This document shows positions 33,442 through 42,014 of a stretch of DNA of 64,000 nt, piece by piece. The notes below the pieces were generated by a model. The model was not told the origin of the DNA. It saw nothing but the letters and a program-made list of their open reading frames with translations, and did not search any database. Each line of letters starts with the position of its first letter. The first letter of the stretch is position 1. Origin of the DNA: an uncultured Eubacteriales bacterium (lineage in GTDB: Bacteria > Bacillota > Clostridia > Christensenellales > Borkfalkiaceae); NCBI GenBank assembly GCA_949288785.1, contig CASELQ010000001.1:141626-205625 (forward strand). Reading direction: 5' to 3'. The translations under genes were made by a program, and so were the position numbers.

Positions 33442-34677
33442 TTAAGCGTTTTTATCTCTGCCTATGCGGGTATTGTCCGTCTTTCTGTCCCGCAAGGCCT
33501 TTTCGGGGTGGGGAGCCTCCTCAAAACGGTAGTCTTCTCCGTACTTTTTGATATATTTTTCAATCACGTTATGGCTTGCCGTGGCTTTTACCCTTTTGTT
33601 GTACTTAAAGAAATCGGCGTTATCCGGCATGTTTTTTAAGGGGATAATGTCTTCTTTAAGCCCCGAAAGCCTTATGTCTTTAAGCACTTCTCTTATATAC
33701 CCCTTGTTCGATTTGAGCCTAAGTAGACTCGGGAACTCCGCGCCCTGAGAAAATAAACTCATAAATTCCCTGCCCTCGTACTTAAAAAGCATATCGCAGG
33801 CAATTTTAAGATGCTCTAATTCCTGATCGAAATGGCGGTACCATATCTGCTTTATATACGGGTCGCACTCGTCCATATAACAGGAAAAATACAGATAACA
33901 TTCGGTATATTCGTGCATGACCCAGCTCTCGAACCAGGTGCAGGCGGGGTCCATAAGACTGCCGTAACCCGTTACGTGCTGTTCCTCTATCATGGCTATC
34001 TCGGCGTAAAGTTTTCTGCCCGTATCCGAATGATAAAAGGCGCCCGCGTTCATATAAAAATTCATGGTCTGCTGTTCCGCGGCGGTTATAATACCCACGT
34101 GCAGGCGGGTCAAAAGGTCGTCCTGCCAGCTGTTTATATAGCGGCGCACGTCGTCGTTCGGGTGGCGGTGCTCGCAGACGGTGGGTCTGCCGGGCGTTAT
34201 TTCGGTATATGAACCAACCAACCGCTCGGCGCGCGCCCCCTCTTCCATATAAAGGAGGTCCGCATAACGGTAAAGATGGTCAAAGTCCTCTAAAAGCGCA
34301 AAGTCTAACTGCGCCTTTACAAACGGGTTCTTTTCCTTTTGCGCCATTTCGGCGGTAAGGTCCACCGCCAGCTGTTCATAGCCTATCGTCGTTTCCAGAA
34401 TGGTTTCGTTTATCGGTTTTAACCCGGATATAAGTTTTTGCTGCTGCTGTTCCTGCCGCCTTACCTCCGCGATCGCACGGCGCACGTCGTTATTTAAACA
34501 GTGGCGATTGAATTGATGCAAAAACCAGTTGGATTCGAACTCCGTGCCGTTCATTAAAATAACGCGGGTTTTGGTGTAAGGGTTTGCGGTGTTTTTGTCA
34601 TAGGGTTTGGGCGAAAGCGCCTTAAAATTTTCGTATTGAAGGTTTGCTTTCTGCGGCATTTCTTTAAACGGATTCAT
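33442..34677 (-). CDS. Ferritin-like putative diiron protein, uncharacterised
   Basis: I do not recognise a named family for this 411-residue protein, but it has the marks of a helical diiron carboxylate protein. Three [DE]xxH motifs lie in predicted helices: D131-F-D-H134, E231-E-Q-H234 and E286-L-E-H289. Single glutamates occur in the helices before them (E101, E201, E256). That spacing suggests two ferritin-like four-helix units or one enlarged unit. There is no signal peptide or membrane helix. The C-terminal 100 residues are basic and lack motifs. A good AAAGGAG precedes the ATG. It converges on the flavodiiron gene, so a role in oxygen or peroxide handling is a reasonable inference. Confidence 0.6.
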   Translation of the reverse strand: MNPFKEMPQKANLQYENFKALSPKPYDKNTANPYTKTRVILMNGTEFESNWFLHQFNRHCLNNDVRRAIAEVRRQEQQQQKLISGLKPINETILETTIGYEQLAVDLTAEMAQKEKNPFVKAQLDFALLEDFDHLYRYADLLYMEEGARAERLVGSYTEITPGRPTVCEHRHPNDDVRRYINSWQDDLLTRLHVGIITAAEQQTMNFYMNAGAFYHSDTGRKLYAEIAMIEEQHVTGYGSLMDPACTWFESWVMHEYTECYLYFSCYMDECDPYIKQIWYRHFDQELEHLKIACDMLFKYEGREFMSLFSQGAEFPSLLRLKSNKGYIREVLKDIRLSGLKEDIIPLKNMPDNADFFKYNKRVKATASHNVIEKYIKKYGEDYRFEEAPHPEKALRDRKTDNTRIGRDKNA

Positions 34678-34782
34678 GTTTATCTCCTTTTGCTTTTTAT
34701 GAGAGTTTTGACAATAAAGAGAATATTTATTCCGCTTTTTATATTTTTATGTATTATCTTCGGAAAAATTATCAATGCTGTT

Positions 34783-34797
34783 TGATTTCCGAAATCA
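34783..34797. promoter_or_regulatory. Perfect palindrome, possible operator for the ferritin-like gene
   Basis: TGATTTC-C-GAAATCA is a perfect 7+1+7 inverted repeat about 105 bp upstream of the ferritin-like start codon. It is too short and lacks a T-run for a terminator, and fits a dimeric repressor or activator site. The cognate regulator is unknown. Confidence 0.35.
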
Positions 34798-34813
34798 GAC
34801 TATTAAAATTATT

Positions 34814-34846
34814 ACGCCGGTGCGGGCAAAAAGCCCGCACCGGCGT
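34814..34846 (-). terminator. GC-rich stem-loop, probable end of the ribosomal operon
   Basis: A perfect 14-bp stem (34814-34827 with 34833-34846, core CGCCGGTGCGGGC) with an A5/T5 loop. On the minus strand it is followed by AATAATTTT, a weak T-run. Confidence 0.55.
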
Positions 34847-34868
34847 TGTAAAATCATAATTTTGAATC

Positions 34869-34917
34869 AAAAGTTTTTATAATATCAAAGGTGCCTTTGC
34901 TGCCGATAAAAACTTTT
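34869..34917 (-). terminator. Long inverted repeat after rplQ
   Basis: AAAAGTTTTTAT (34869-34880) pairs perfectly with ATAAAAACTTTT (34906-34917), and inside it CAAAGG pairs with CCTTTG. On the minus strand this is a nested hairpin about 65 bp past the rplQ stop. It may be the first terminator or a 3' end protecting structure. Confidence 0.45.
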
Positions 34918-34982
34918 AACTATACCGATAAAATGAAACAAACGAAAGTCAATCGGCTGTCGGCTAAACTGCGGCTGACTAA

Positions 34983-35492
34983 TTAGTCCACAAGTTCTAT
35001 TATGGCTACTTCCGCCGCGTCTCCCTTACGGGGCCCTAACTTATAGATGCGGGTATATCCGCCGCCGTTGCCCTTTTCTTCCTTGCGGGTAGCGTATTTA
35101 GGGGCATATTCGTCGAAAATCTTTTCGATGAGCGGGCTGTTTATCGCCCTCGTCCTCTTCTTGAAGTCCGGCTTGCTTTCCTTAAAGCCTTTTACTTCCT
35201 GCAAGTCGTTCACCATGGAAATAATCTTCCTTCTGGCGTTGAGCTTTTTAACACCGTCCTTTACCAGGGTCTTTTTAACTTCCTTGCCCTTTGCGTCGGC
35301 AACCGTTACTTCGGTCTCAACCGTGTCCGTATAGGTGTTTACGGCAAGCGTAAGGATCTTGGCTACGTAAGACGCCACTTCCTTTGCCCTTGCTTCGGTG
35401 GTTTCTATTTTGCCGTGCCACAGCAGCGCGGATGCCTGATTTTTAACGAGCGCCTTTTTCTGCGTGGCGTTCACTCCTAACTTTCTTACCAT
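34983..35492 (-). CDS. rplQ: 50S ribosomal protein L17, enlarged
   Basis: L17 lies near the peptide exit tunnel. The family ends are clear: the N-terminal block (ALVKNQASALLWHGKIETTEARAK, with bacterial-type TTEARAKEV) and the C-terminal GGGYTRIYKLGPRKGDAAEVAIIELVD. At 169 residues it is about 45 longer than usual. The extra residues sit at about 52-83 (threonine-, valine- and lysine-rich) and about 98-118 (KGFKESKPDFKKRTRAI), on either side of the LNARRKIISMV helix. It ends the alpha operon, 2 bp after rpoA. Confidence 0.95.
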   Translation of the reverse strand: MVRKLGVNATQKKALVKNQASALLWHGKIETTEARAKEVASYVAKILTLAVNTYTDTVETEVTVADAKGKEVKKTLVKDGVKKLNARRKIISMVNDLQEVKGFKESKPDFKKRTRAINSPLIEKIFDEYAPKYATRKEEKGNGGGYTRIYKLGPRKGDAAEVAIIELVD

Positions 35493-35494
35493 TT

Positions 35495-36448
35495 TTAGTC
35501 CTCCTTGTCCTTCAATTTGAGACCGTAACTTTCAAGTTTATAAATAACTTCGTCCAGTGATTTTTTGCCCAGATTGCGGACTTTAAGCATATCGTCTTCG
35601 GTTTTTTTGGTCAAATCTTCCACCGTGTGGATATTGGCGCGCTTTAAGCAGTTGTAAGAACGCACCGAAAGGTCCATTTCCTCGATGGTCATTTCAAGTA
35701 TCTTGGTCTTTTTATCTTCTTCCGGGGGAACAAGTATGCCGATGTTGCCCACTTCCGAAAGGGATACGAACATCTTTATGTGTTCTTCCATTATTTTAGC
35801 GGCAAGGCTGACGATATCTCTGCCCGAAAAAGCGCCGTTCGTCCATATTTCAAGCGTAAGTTTATCAAAGTCCACGCTCTGGCCCACACGGGTGGCGGTT
35901 ACGTTGTAACTGACCTTTTTAACGGGCGTATAGATGCTGTCTATGGCGATATTGTCTATTATATCGGTCTTGTGCTCGTCCGCGCCCTGATAGCCGCGCC
36001 CCCTGCCGACGGTGAGTTCCATATCTATCTTGGCGCCCTCGTCCACCGTGCAGATATAGAGGTCGGGATTTAATACTTCTATCTCCGCGTCGCACGTTAT
36101 GTCGCCCGCTTTTACCACCGCGGGACCCTCTTTATAGAGTTTTAACGTCTTTGTAAAGTCCTTGTCTATGCTTACGGATTTAAGCGCTACGCACTTTAAG
36201 TTGAGAATTATCTCGGTAACGTCTTCCTTCACGCCGGGCACTGCCGAAAACTCGTGCTTTATGCCAAGCTCTTCCGCAAACTTAATGTTCTGAATCGCCA
36301 CACCGGGCAGCGCCGAAAGCAGTATCCTTCTCAAAGCGTTGCCTATCGTAAGCCCGAAGCCCTTTTCCAAAGGCTCCACAACTATTTTGGCGTAACTTCT
36401 GTCCTCGTTTTCTTCCACTGCTATTTTCGGCATTTCAATTTCCATCAT
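35495..36448 (-). CDS. rpoA: DNA-directed RNA polymerase alpha subunit
   Basis: RpoA nucleates RNA polymerase assembly and contacts upstream promoter DNA and activators. The 317-residue protein has the N-terminal dimerisation domain (VEPLEKGFGLTIGNALRRILLSALPG) and the C-terminal helix-hairpin-helix domain (LDLSVRSYNCLKRANIHTVEDL, VRNLGKKSLDEVIYKL). A GGAGGT ribosome binding site precedes it. It lies between rpsD and rplQ, with an unusually long 172-bp gap after rpsD. Confidence 0.97.
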   Translation of the reverse strand: MMEIEMPKIAVEENEDRSYAKIVVEPLEKGFGLTIGNALRRILLSALPGVAIQNIKFAEELGIKHEFSAVPGVKEDVTEIILNLKCVALKSVSIDKDFTKTLKLYKEGPAVVKAGDITCDAEIEVLNPDLYICTVDEGAKIDMELTVGRGRGYQGADEHKTDIIDNIAIDSIYTPVKKVSYNVTATRVGQSVDFDKLTLEIWTNGAFSGRDIVSLAAKIMEEHIKMFVSLSEVGNIGILVPPEEDKKTKILEMTIEEMDLSVRSYNCLKRANIHTVEDLTKKTEDDMLKVRNLGKKSLDEVIYKLESYGLKLKDKED

Positions 36449-36490
36449 AAGAAATTTACCTCCTTAAAAAATAGTTCCGATATAGAGCGG

Positions 36491-36537
36491 GGCGGGAATT
36501 CTTGCCATGGCGTGGAATACCATGCTTTCCCCCCGCC
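36491..36537 (-). promoter_or_regulatory. Nested hairpin in the rpsD-rpoA gap
   Basis: On the minus strand GGCGGG (36532-36537) can pair with CCCGCC (36491-36496), and inside it CATGG pairs with CCATG (36520-36524 with 36506-36510). It lies about 45 bases before the rpoA start. It could be a processing site or a ribosomal protein binding site. It lacks a T-run, so it is not a terminator. Confidence 0.35.
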
Positions 36538-36620
36538 GGGCTCCATCGGTATTATTGCAAAGTTACTTTTGCCGTGCGGCTTTGCCGTAATTTTGTGCAA
36601 AACCGCTCTATTGCCCGTTA

Positions 36621-37244
36621 TTACTTGGAGTACAACTCGACGATCATGTGCTCTTTTATGCCGATATCGATATCCTCTCTTTCGGGCAGGGAAAGTATTT
36701 TCCCTTCAAGCGTTTCGGGATTGAATTCCAGCCATTTGGGCATGGTGCCCACTTTCATCTGCTTGATCTCCGAAAAATACTTGTTGTCTTTCTTGGTTTC
36801 CTTTACGGCGATAACGTCCCCCGCCTTAACCGAATAGGAGGCGATGTTCACGTTCTTGCCGTTTACCGTGAAGTGAGCGTGCGTTACCAGCTGGCGGGCC
36901 TGCGCACGGGAAGAACCTATGCCCATCCTGTATATCACGTTGTCAAGCCGCCTTTCGAGAAGTGAAAGCATATTGTCGCCGGTGATGCCCTTCATGCGGT
37001 CCGCCTTTTCGTAATACTTGCGGAACTGCCCTTCGAGCACGCCGTAAATTCTCTTGCATTTCTGCTTTTCGCGCAGCTGCATTCCGTATTCGGAAACTTT
37101 CTTTCTGGATACGCCGTGCTGACCGGGAGCAACGGGCCTTTTTTCAAACGCGCACACGCCCTTGAAGCATCTCTCGCCTTTCAGGAAAAGTTTTGCGCCT
37201 TCGCGCCTGCAAAGGCGGCATTTGGAATCTGTATATTTAGCCAT
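36621..37244 (-). CDS. rpsD: 30S ribosomal protein S4, zinc-binding form
   Basis: S4 is a primary 16S rRNA binder and assembly nucleator. The 207-residue protein has four N-terminal cysteines (C9, C12, C26, C31), which mark the zinc-containing form, and the S4 RNA-binding domain ([33 protein letters not shown]). It lies 14 bp after rpsK in the alpha operon. Confidence 0.97.
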   Translation of the reverse strand: MAKYTDSKCRLCRREGAKLFLKGERCFKGVCAFEKRPVAPGQHGVSRKKVSEYGMQLREKQKCKRIYGVLEGQFRKYYEKADRMKGITGDNMLSLLERRLDNVIYRMGIGSSRAQARQLVTHAHFTVNGKNVNIASYSVKAGDVIAVKETKKDNKYFSEIKQMKVGTMPKWLEFNPETLEGKILSLPEREDIDIGIKEHMIVELYSK

Positions 37245-37258
37245 TTCTCAATCCTCCG

Positions 37259-37651
37259 TTATACTCTGCGTTTCTTGGGCGGCCTGCATCCGTTGTGAGG
37301 GATGGGCGAAACGTCCTGAATGAGGGTTACTTCCATATCGCAGTTGCCGAGCGCGCGAATTGCGGACTCTCTGCCTGCGCCGGGACCCTTTACGTAAACT
37401 TCCACGCTGCGCATACCCTGTTCCCTTGCGACCTTTCCGGCGGCCTCCGCCGCCATCTGCGCCGCAAACGGCGTGCTCTTTCTGGAACCCTTGAATCCCA
37501 GGCTCCCCGCGCTGGACCAGGATACCGTGTTGCCCTGCATATCAGTTATGGTTACAAGCGTGTTGTTGAACGATGCCTGAATGTGCACCTGTCCTTTATC
37601 TACCTTTCTTGCGTCCTTACGCTTTTTAACTATCTTTTTTGCTGCTGCCAT
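37259..37651 (-). CDS. rpsK: 30S ribosomal protein S11
   Basis: S11 forms part of the 30S platform near the Shine-Dalgarno duplex. The 130-residue protein has the usual sequence from [16 protein letters not shown] through [13 protein letters not shown] to the C-terminal [13 protein letters not shown]. It follows rpsM by 15 bp. Confidence 0.97.
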   Translation of the reverse strand: MAAAKKIVKKRKDARKVDKGQVHIQASFNNTLVTITDMQGNTVSWSSAGSLGFKGSRKSTPFAAQMAAEAAGKVAREQGMRSVEVYVKGPGAGRESAIRALGNCDMEVTLIQDVSPIPHNGCRPPKKRRV

Positions 37652-37666
37652 TATAGTTACCTCCCG

Positions 37667-38044
37667 TTATTTGGTTGCCGTCTTTTTCTTGGCAACGGTA
37701 CGGCGCGGACCTTTCCTCGTCCTCGCGTTTCTCTTGGAACTCTGACCTCTTACCGGCAGGTTCTTTCTGTGGCGAACGCCGCGATAGCAGCCTATCTCTA
37801 TAAGCCTCTTTATGGAAAGGCTTACTTCGCTCCTCAAATCACCCTCTACGTGAAGGTTGTGCTCTATATATTCTCTGAGCTTGGCAACTTCGGCTTCGCT
37901 CAGGTCCTTAACTCTCGTATCCGGGTTTACGCCCGTTTCGCTTATTATCTTTTTCGCCGTGGTAAGACCTATGCCGTAAATATAGGTAAGGCCGATTTCC
38001 ACTCTCTTGTTGTTCGGCAAATCGACGCCGGCTATACGTGCCAT
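37667..38044 (-). CDS. rpsM: 30S ribosomal protein S13
   Basis: S13 sits in the 30S head and contacts the P-site tRNA and the 50S subunit. The 125-residue protein begins [20 protein letters not shown], has the helix-two-turn-helix [13 protein letters not shown], and ends in a basic tail ([20 protein letters not shown]). Confidence 0.97.
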   Translation of the reverse strand: MARIAGVDLPNNKRVEIGLTYIYGIGLTTAKKIISETGVNPDTRVKDLSEAEVAKLREYIEHNLHVEGDLRSEVSLSIKRLIEIGCYRGVRHRKNLPVRGQSSKRNARTRKGPRRTVAKKKTATK

Positions 38045-38180
38045 CCTGTTAAAATACCTCCGTATTTTTTCCTATTTTATGTTTATTGTTTTATATAAAT
38101 GTCCGCGCTCGTTTGGTCTATGGAATGTTAAACCGTGAAGTGCGAACGGTTGTTTTCTTTGCAGGCTGCGCCTGCCCATA

Positions 38181-38297
38181 TCAGCCCTGGCGCTGTTTAT
38201 GGCTCTTGTTCTTGGAACAGATGACCATTACTTTGCCGTTTCTCTTTATTACTTTGCACTTGTCGCACATGGGTTTTACCGAGGGTCTTACTTTCAT
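38181..38297 (-). CDS. rpmJ: 50S ribosomal protein L36, zinc-binding form
   Basis: This 38-residue protein starts [17 protein letters not shown] and ends KSHKQRQG. The zinc ligands are C11, C14, C27 and H32, the ancestral CCCH form. It stabilises 23S rRNA in the 50S subunit. The reading frame is closed by TGA at 38181-38183, and AGGAGAAG precedes the ATG. It lies between infA and rpsM, its standard place. A 136-bp gap to rpsM contains nothing recognisable. Confidence 0.96.
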   Translation of the reverse strand: MKVRPSVKPMCDKCKVIKRNGKVMVICSKNKSHKQRQG

Positions 38298-38329
38298 CTT
38301 TCTTCTCCTTATGGATTTAATCTGTATTT

Positions 38330-38551
38330 TTAAGATTTGCTGCGCCAGGTTATCCTGCCTTTTGTCAGATCGTACGGGCTCATTTCGAGTTTTACGCTGT
38401 CGCCCAGTATTATCTTTATATAATGCTGGCGAAGTTTGCCCGATATGTGCGCCGTTATGATATGCCCGTTCGAAAGTTTTACCTTGAACATTGCGTTCGG
38501 AAGGGCTTCTACTATAACGCCTTCTGTTTCTATCACGTCGTCTTTTGACAC
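38330..38551 (-). CDS. infA: Translation initiation factor IF-1
   Basis: IF-1 occupies the A site during initiation. The 73-residue protein is a single S1/OB domain with the family sequence [40 protein letters not shown] and the end [12 protein letters not shown]. Its start lies 19 bp inside the preceding KOW gene, indicating translational coupling. Confidence 0.97.
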   Translation of the reverse strand: MSKDDVIETEGVIVEALPNAMFKVKLSNGHIITAHISGKLRQHYIKIILGDSVKLEMSPYDLTKGRITWRSKS

Positions 38552-38841
38552 GAACTCTCTCCTCCGGTTTTATTTTTAAGGCAGGCGGCGATAAGCGCTT
38601 TTACTCTCCTGTCGCTCACCGCTTCGCCTCTCGCTATCCTCTCCGCAAGCGCCGTATCCGCCGCGAACATCACTACCTGCACATGCCTGTGCTTTTTTCT
38701 TTTCGGGCGGGTTGCCTTGCGAACCTTTCCGTCCGTTATCCAAATACAGTCTCCCTCGCTCTTTATCACGAGGAATATGCCGCCTTTGTCCCGCCCCGCA
38801 AGCGACAGCACCAGGTCTCCGCTTTGGGGTATTTCTTTCAT
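38533..38841 (-). CDS. KOW-domain RNA-binding protein (L14e-like)
   Basis: The 102-residue protein has an N-terminal KOW motif ([19 protein letters not shown]) followed by a basic segment ([18 protein letters not shown]) and an alanine-rich helix. It resembles archaeal and eukaryal ribosomal L14e/L27e-type proteins and is found between map and infA in many Clostridia. A ribosome-associated role is likely from the context, but its function has not been shown. Confidence 0.85.
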   Translation of the reverse strand: MKEIPQSGDLVLSLAGRDKGGIFLVIKSEGDCIWITDGKVRKATRPKRKKHRHVQVVMFAADTALAERIARGEAVSDRRVKALIAACLKNKTGGESSCQKTT

Positions 38842-38846
38842 AATTC

Positions 38847-39593
38847 TCAGAGAGTGAGTATCTCCACTCCCGTCTGCGTTATGGCTACGGTATTTTCATA
38901 ATGGGCGGAAGGCTTGCCGTCGTGCGTTCTTACGCCCCAGCCGTCTCCCATGAAATCTACCTTGTAGTCTCCCGCGTTTATCATAGGCTCTATCGCTATG
39001 ACCATACCCGCTTTAAGGCGGATACCCGTGCCCTTTTTACCGTAATTGGGAACGGCGGGATCTTCGTGCATCTCTCTGCCTATACCGTGCCCGACCAATG
39101 CGCGCACCACGGAAAACCCGTTTGCCTCCGCGTGGGTCTGCACGCTGTAACCTATGTCGCCCAAAGGCGTTCCGTCTTTCAGGCGCTCTATCGCCTTGAA
39201 AAAACATTCCTCGGTTACCTTTACCAGTTTTTTCTTTTCTTCGGACACTTTGCCTATCATAAAGGTCCTTGCCGCGTCCCCCTGCCAGCCGTTATATATG
39301 ACTCCCACGTCTACGCTCACTATGTCGCCTTCGCATATTATAACGTCCTCTGACGGTATTCCGTGCACCACCATATCGTTCACCGATATACAGGTGGAGG
39401 CGGGATAGCCGCCGTACCCGAGAAAAGAGGGCTTTGCCCCGCACGACTTTATATATTCGTACGCTATGCCGTCAAGTTCCTTGGTGGTCATGCCCGCGCG
39501 CACGCTCTTTCCCATAAGGTCTAAAACGTTGCGCGTAAGCCTGCCGCTCTCTTTCATCTTTGCGATCTGTTCGGGAGTTTTTATGGTTATCAT
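38847..39593 (-). CDS. map: Type I methionine aminopeptidase
   Basis: Map removes the initiator methionine from new proteins. The 248-residue enzyme shows the pita-bread fold and its five metal ligands: Asp in VSVDVGVIYNGWQGDAARTF (two), His in GHGIGREMHEDP, and Glu in IAIEPMIN and HYENTVAITQTG. It overlaps adk by 4 bp and is followed by the KOW gene after 5 bp, the usual adk-map-infA order. Confidence 0.97.
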   Translation of the reverse strand: MITIKTPEQIAKMKESGRLTRNVLDLMGKSVRAGMTTKELDGIAYEYIKSCGAKPSFLGYGGYPASTCISVNDMVVHGIPSEDVIICEGDIVSVDVGVIYNGWQGDAARTFMIGKVSEEKKKLVKVTEECFFKAIERLKDGTPLGDIGYSVQTHAEANGFSVVRALVGHGIGREMHEDPAVPNYGKKGTGIRLKAGMVIAIEPMINAGDYKVDFMGDGWGVRTHDGKPSAHYENTVAITQTGVEILTL

Positions 39594-40219
39594 TTCTCGC
39601 CTTCTATCGCCCTGACTATTTCCGCAAAGACCTCTTCGGCGCCGTTATCTCCGTTCACGGCTTTGAGCCTGCCCTTTTTCCGATAAAAATCTTCGAGCGG
39701 GCGGGTTTGCTCTTCGTAAACGGCGAATCTCTCTCTCACTGCGTCCGTACTGTCGTCCTTTCGGATAAACAGTTCGCCGCCGCAATCGGGACAAACCTTT
39801 TCATCGTCTATAAAGTCCACGTGAAAAGATCCCTTGCATACCTTGCAGCTTCTTCTGCCGGTAAGCCTGCGCTCGAGCTTGCGGAGCGGTATATCTATAA
39901 ATATTACCGCGTCCGGCGGGTCGAACCCTTCAAGCGCTTCCGCCTGGGCAAGGTTTCTCGGAAACCCGTCCAGCACGTAGCCTCCCTCACAGTCCTTTGC
40001 CGAAAGCCTTTCCTTTACTATCTCTATCGTAATATCGTCCGGGGCGAGATCGCCTCCGTCTATTATCCTTTTTATGCGCAAACCGATTTCGGTTTTTGCG
40101 CTTATGTTTTCACGAAATATATCGCCCGTGGAGATATGCGGCAATCCGTAACGCCCGGAAATTTTTGACGCCTGCGTTCCCTTGCCGCTTCCCGGGGCGC
40201 CGAGCAATACTAACTTCAT
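39590..40219 (-). CDS. adk: Adenylate kinase, zinc-binding form
   Basis: Adk balances ATP, ADP and AMP. The 209-residue enzyme has the P-loop GAPGSGKGTQA (residues 7-17), the AMP-binding segment THISTGDIFREN-like PHISTGDIFREN, and DGFPRNLAQAEAL. The LID domain has two Cys pairs (CKVC and CPDC) typical of the Gram-positive zinc form. It starts 2 bp after the secY stop. Confidence 0.97.
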   Translation of the reverse strand: MKLVLLGAPGSGKGTQASKISGRYGLPHISTGDIFRENISAKTEIGLRIKRIIDGGDLAPDDITIEIVKERLSAKDCEGGYVLDGFPRNLAQAEALEGFDPPDAVIFIDIPLRKLERRLTGRRSCKVCKGSFHVDFIDDEKVCPDCGGELFIRKDDSTDAVRERFAVYEEQTRPLEDFYRKKGRLKAVNGDNGAEEVFAEIVRAIEGEK

Positions 40220-40220
40220 A

Positions 40221-41522
40221 TTATTTCAAAAAGCCCTTATAATTTTTCATCATTATCTGCGATTGCAACGCCTGGTCGAATTCCAGAGCGACAGAAACGA
40301 TAATCAGAAGCCCGGTAGCGCTGAACACGTTCACCAGCGACTGGTCTATCGCGCTGAATATCAGCGACGGTATGAGTGCGACCAGCGCAAGGAATATCGC
40401 GCCGAAAAGGGTTATTCTGTTGGATACCCGTTTAAGATAGTCTGCCGTGGGCTTGCCGGGACGAGTGCCCGGAATAAACCCGCCGTTAGACTGTATGCTC
40501 TTGCTTATATCGTCCGGATTGAACTGTATCTGATTGTAAAAATACGCAAAGAACAATATAAGTACGCACAGCACTACCATATACACTATACTTCCCGTGC
40601 CCATCCACTGCGACCACCAGGCGTAAAAACTGCTGTTTGTGGTGGACAGACCGAACAGGTTCATAATGAGATCCGGGAAACTCAGTATGGCAAACGCAAA
40701 GATGAGCGGCATAACGCCGGAGGCGTTTACCTTGATGGGGATGTGAGTAGACTGGCCGCCGTACATCTTTCTGCCCTTGACCTGCTTTGCATACTGAACG
40801 GGGATCTTTCTCTCCGCTTCGTTTACGTATACTATCGCGCCGAATATCACTATTGCGGCGATGACAAAGCCTACCAAAGACCACGCCGCGGTTGCCGCCG
40901 TTTCAGCCACGAAAAGCTGACGTATAAGGTTGAGTATGGCGGTACCTGCGGTGGCGAGTATACCGGCAAAGATCAAAAGCGATATGCCGTTGCTCACACC
41001 GTAATCGGTTATCCTTTCGCCCAGCCACATGGTGAGCGCGGCGCCTGCCGTGTACACCACTACGAGGAAGGCATAACTCAAAAATCTCAAAAACCCTTCC
41101 GAACCGAACAGCGTGCCGGTATTCACCGAATCGCCGAACGCCACGAGAATACCTATTGCCTGCACTATTGCAAGGAAAAGCGTTAATATACGGGTATAGG
41201 TGTTTATCCTTCTCCTGCCCTCTTCGCCCTGCTTACTCAGCCTTTCGAGCGCCGGTATGCCTACCGTGAGCAGCTGAATGATTATGGACGCATTGATATA
41301 CGGCCCTATTCCCATTGCAAAGAAAGTACCGTATTGCAGCGCCCCGCCCGATACCGCGCTCATTATTTGCAGGAAGGTATAATCGCCCATCCCCTCAAAC
41401 ACTTCTACGCCCGGCACCGGAATATAGCACCCCAGCCTGTATATGAATAAGATTCCGATGGTAATGAGTATTTTTCTCCTTACCTCTTTTATCTTAAACG
41501 CGTTTACTATTGTCTGCCACAT
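40221..41522 (-). CDS. secY: Preprotein translocase subunit SecY
   Basis: SecY is the protein-conducting channel in the cytoplasmic membrane. The 433-residue protein has ten predicted membrane helices and the family signatures LGCYIPVPGV near the N-terminus, GGALQYGTFFAMGIGPYINASIIIQLL (helix 2 region), NGISLLIFAGI, and QSNGGFIPGTRPGKPTADYL in the large C-terminal loop. It lies between rplO and adk as in most bacteria. Confidence 0.97.
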   Translation of the reverse strand: MWQTIVNAFKIKEVRRKILITIGILFIYRLGCYIPVPGVEVFEGMGDYTFLQIMSAVSGGALQYGTFFAMGIGPYINASIIIQLLTVGIPALERLSKQGEEGRRRINTYTRILTLFLAIVQAIGILVAFGDSVNTGTLFGSEGFLRFLSYAFLVVVYTAGAALTMWLGERITDYGVSNGISLLIFAGILATAGTAILNLIRQLFVAETAATAAWSLVGFVIAAIVIFGAIVYVNEAERKIPVQYAKQVKGRKMYGGQSTHIPIKVNASGVMPLIFAFAILSFPDLIMNLFGLSTTNSSFYAWWSQWMGTGSIVYMVVLCVLILFFAYFYNQIQFNPDDISKSIQSNGGFIPGTRPGKPTADYLKRVSNRITLFGAIFLALVALIPSLIFSAIDQSLVNVFSATGLLIIVSVALEFDQALQSQIMMKNYKGFLK

Positions 41523-41544
41523 TTTGCCCTCCTTATTAAAGGGG

Positions 41545-41991
41545 TTAAATTATTTCCGCCGTGCCGCCCGCCTTTTCGATTGCCTCTTTGGCACTGGCGG
41601 AAAATGCGGCGGCCTTTACGGTGAGCGCCTTGTTCACGGCACCGCCCGCAAGCACTTTGAGCCCTACGCTGTTTTTAATGAGCTTGATAAGCCCCTTTTC
41701 CGCAAGGGCATCGATGTCTACGACCGAACCTGCCTCAAAATTGTCGAGCACGGAAAGATTTATTACGCTGTATACTTTCCGGAAGTGATTGTTGAAGCCG
41801 CGCTTGGGTATGCGCCTGATAAGAGGCATCTGCCCGCCTTCGAACCCGGGACGAACGCCGCCGCCGCTCCTTGCCCACTGACCTTTGTGCCCCTTGCCGC
41901 TTGTCTTGCCAAGCCCGGAGCCTATTCCTCTGCCCAGTCTCTTCGCGGAAGTAACCGCGCCTTCGGCAGGACTTAAATTACCTAATCTCAT
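41545..41991 (-). CDS. rplO: 50S ribosomal protein L15
   Basis: L15 is a late 50S assembly protein. The 148-residue protein has the glycine-rich N-terminus ([22 protein letters not shown]) that winds into 23S rRNA and the C-terminal globular domain ([23 protein letters not shown]). It lies in its standard place before secY. Confidence 0.97.
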   Translation of the reverse strand: MRLGNLSPAEGAVTSAKRLGRGIGSGLGKTSGKGHKGQWARSGGGVRPGFEGGQMPLIRRIPKRGFNNHFRKVYSVINLSVLDNFEAGSVVDIDALAEKGLIKLIKNSVGLKVLAGGAVNKALTVKAAAFSASAKEAIEKAGGTAEII

Positions 41992-42014
41992 ACCGATAAC
42001 TCCTTGGTTGTCCC

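Larger units (their letters stand above)
34678..34982. other. 305-bp AT-rich gap with several inverted repeats
   Basis: Between rplQ and the ferritin-like gene there is no reading frame of note. The gap holds a 15-bp palindrome, a GC-rich 14-bp stem-loop and a 12-bp inverted repeat, listed separately. A possible minus-strand -35 (TTGATA) lies near 34769, but no convincing -10 box could be paired with it. Confidence 0.8.

Noticed and set aside
40182..41186. Plus-strand reading frame of 334 codons opposite adk and secY
   Set aside because: It is a shadow of secY; the minus strand is an unmistakable SecY.
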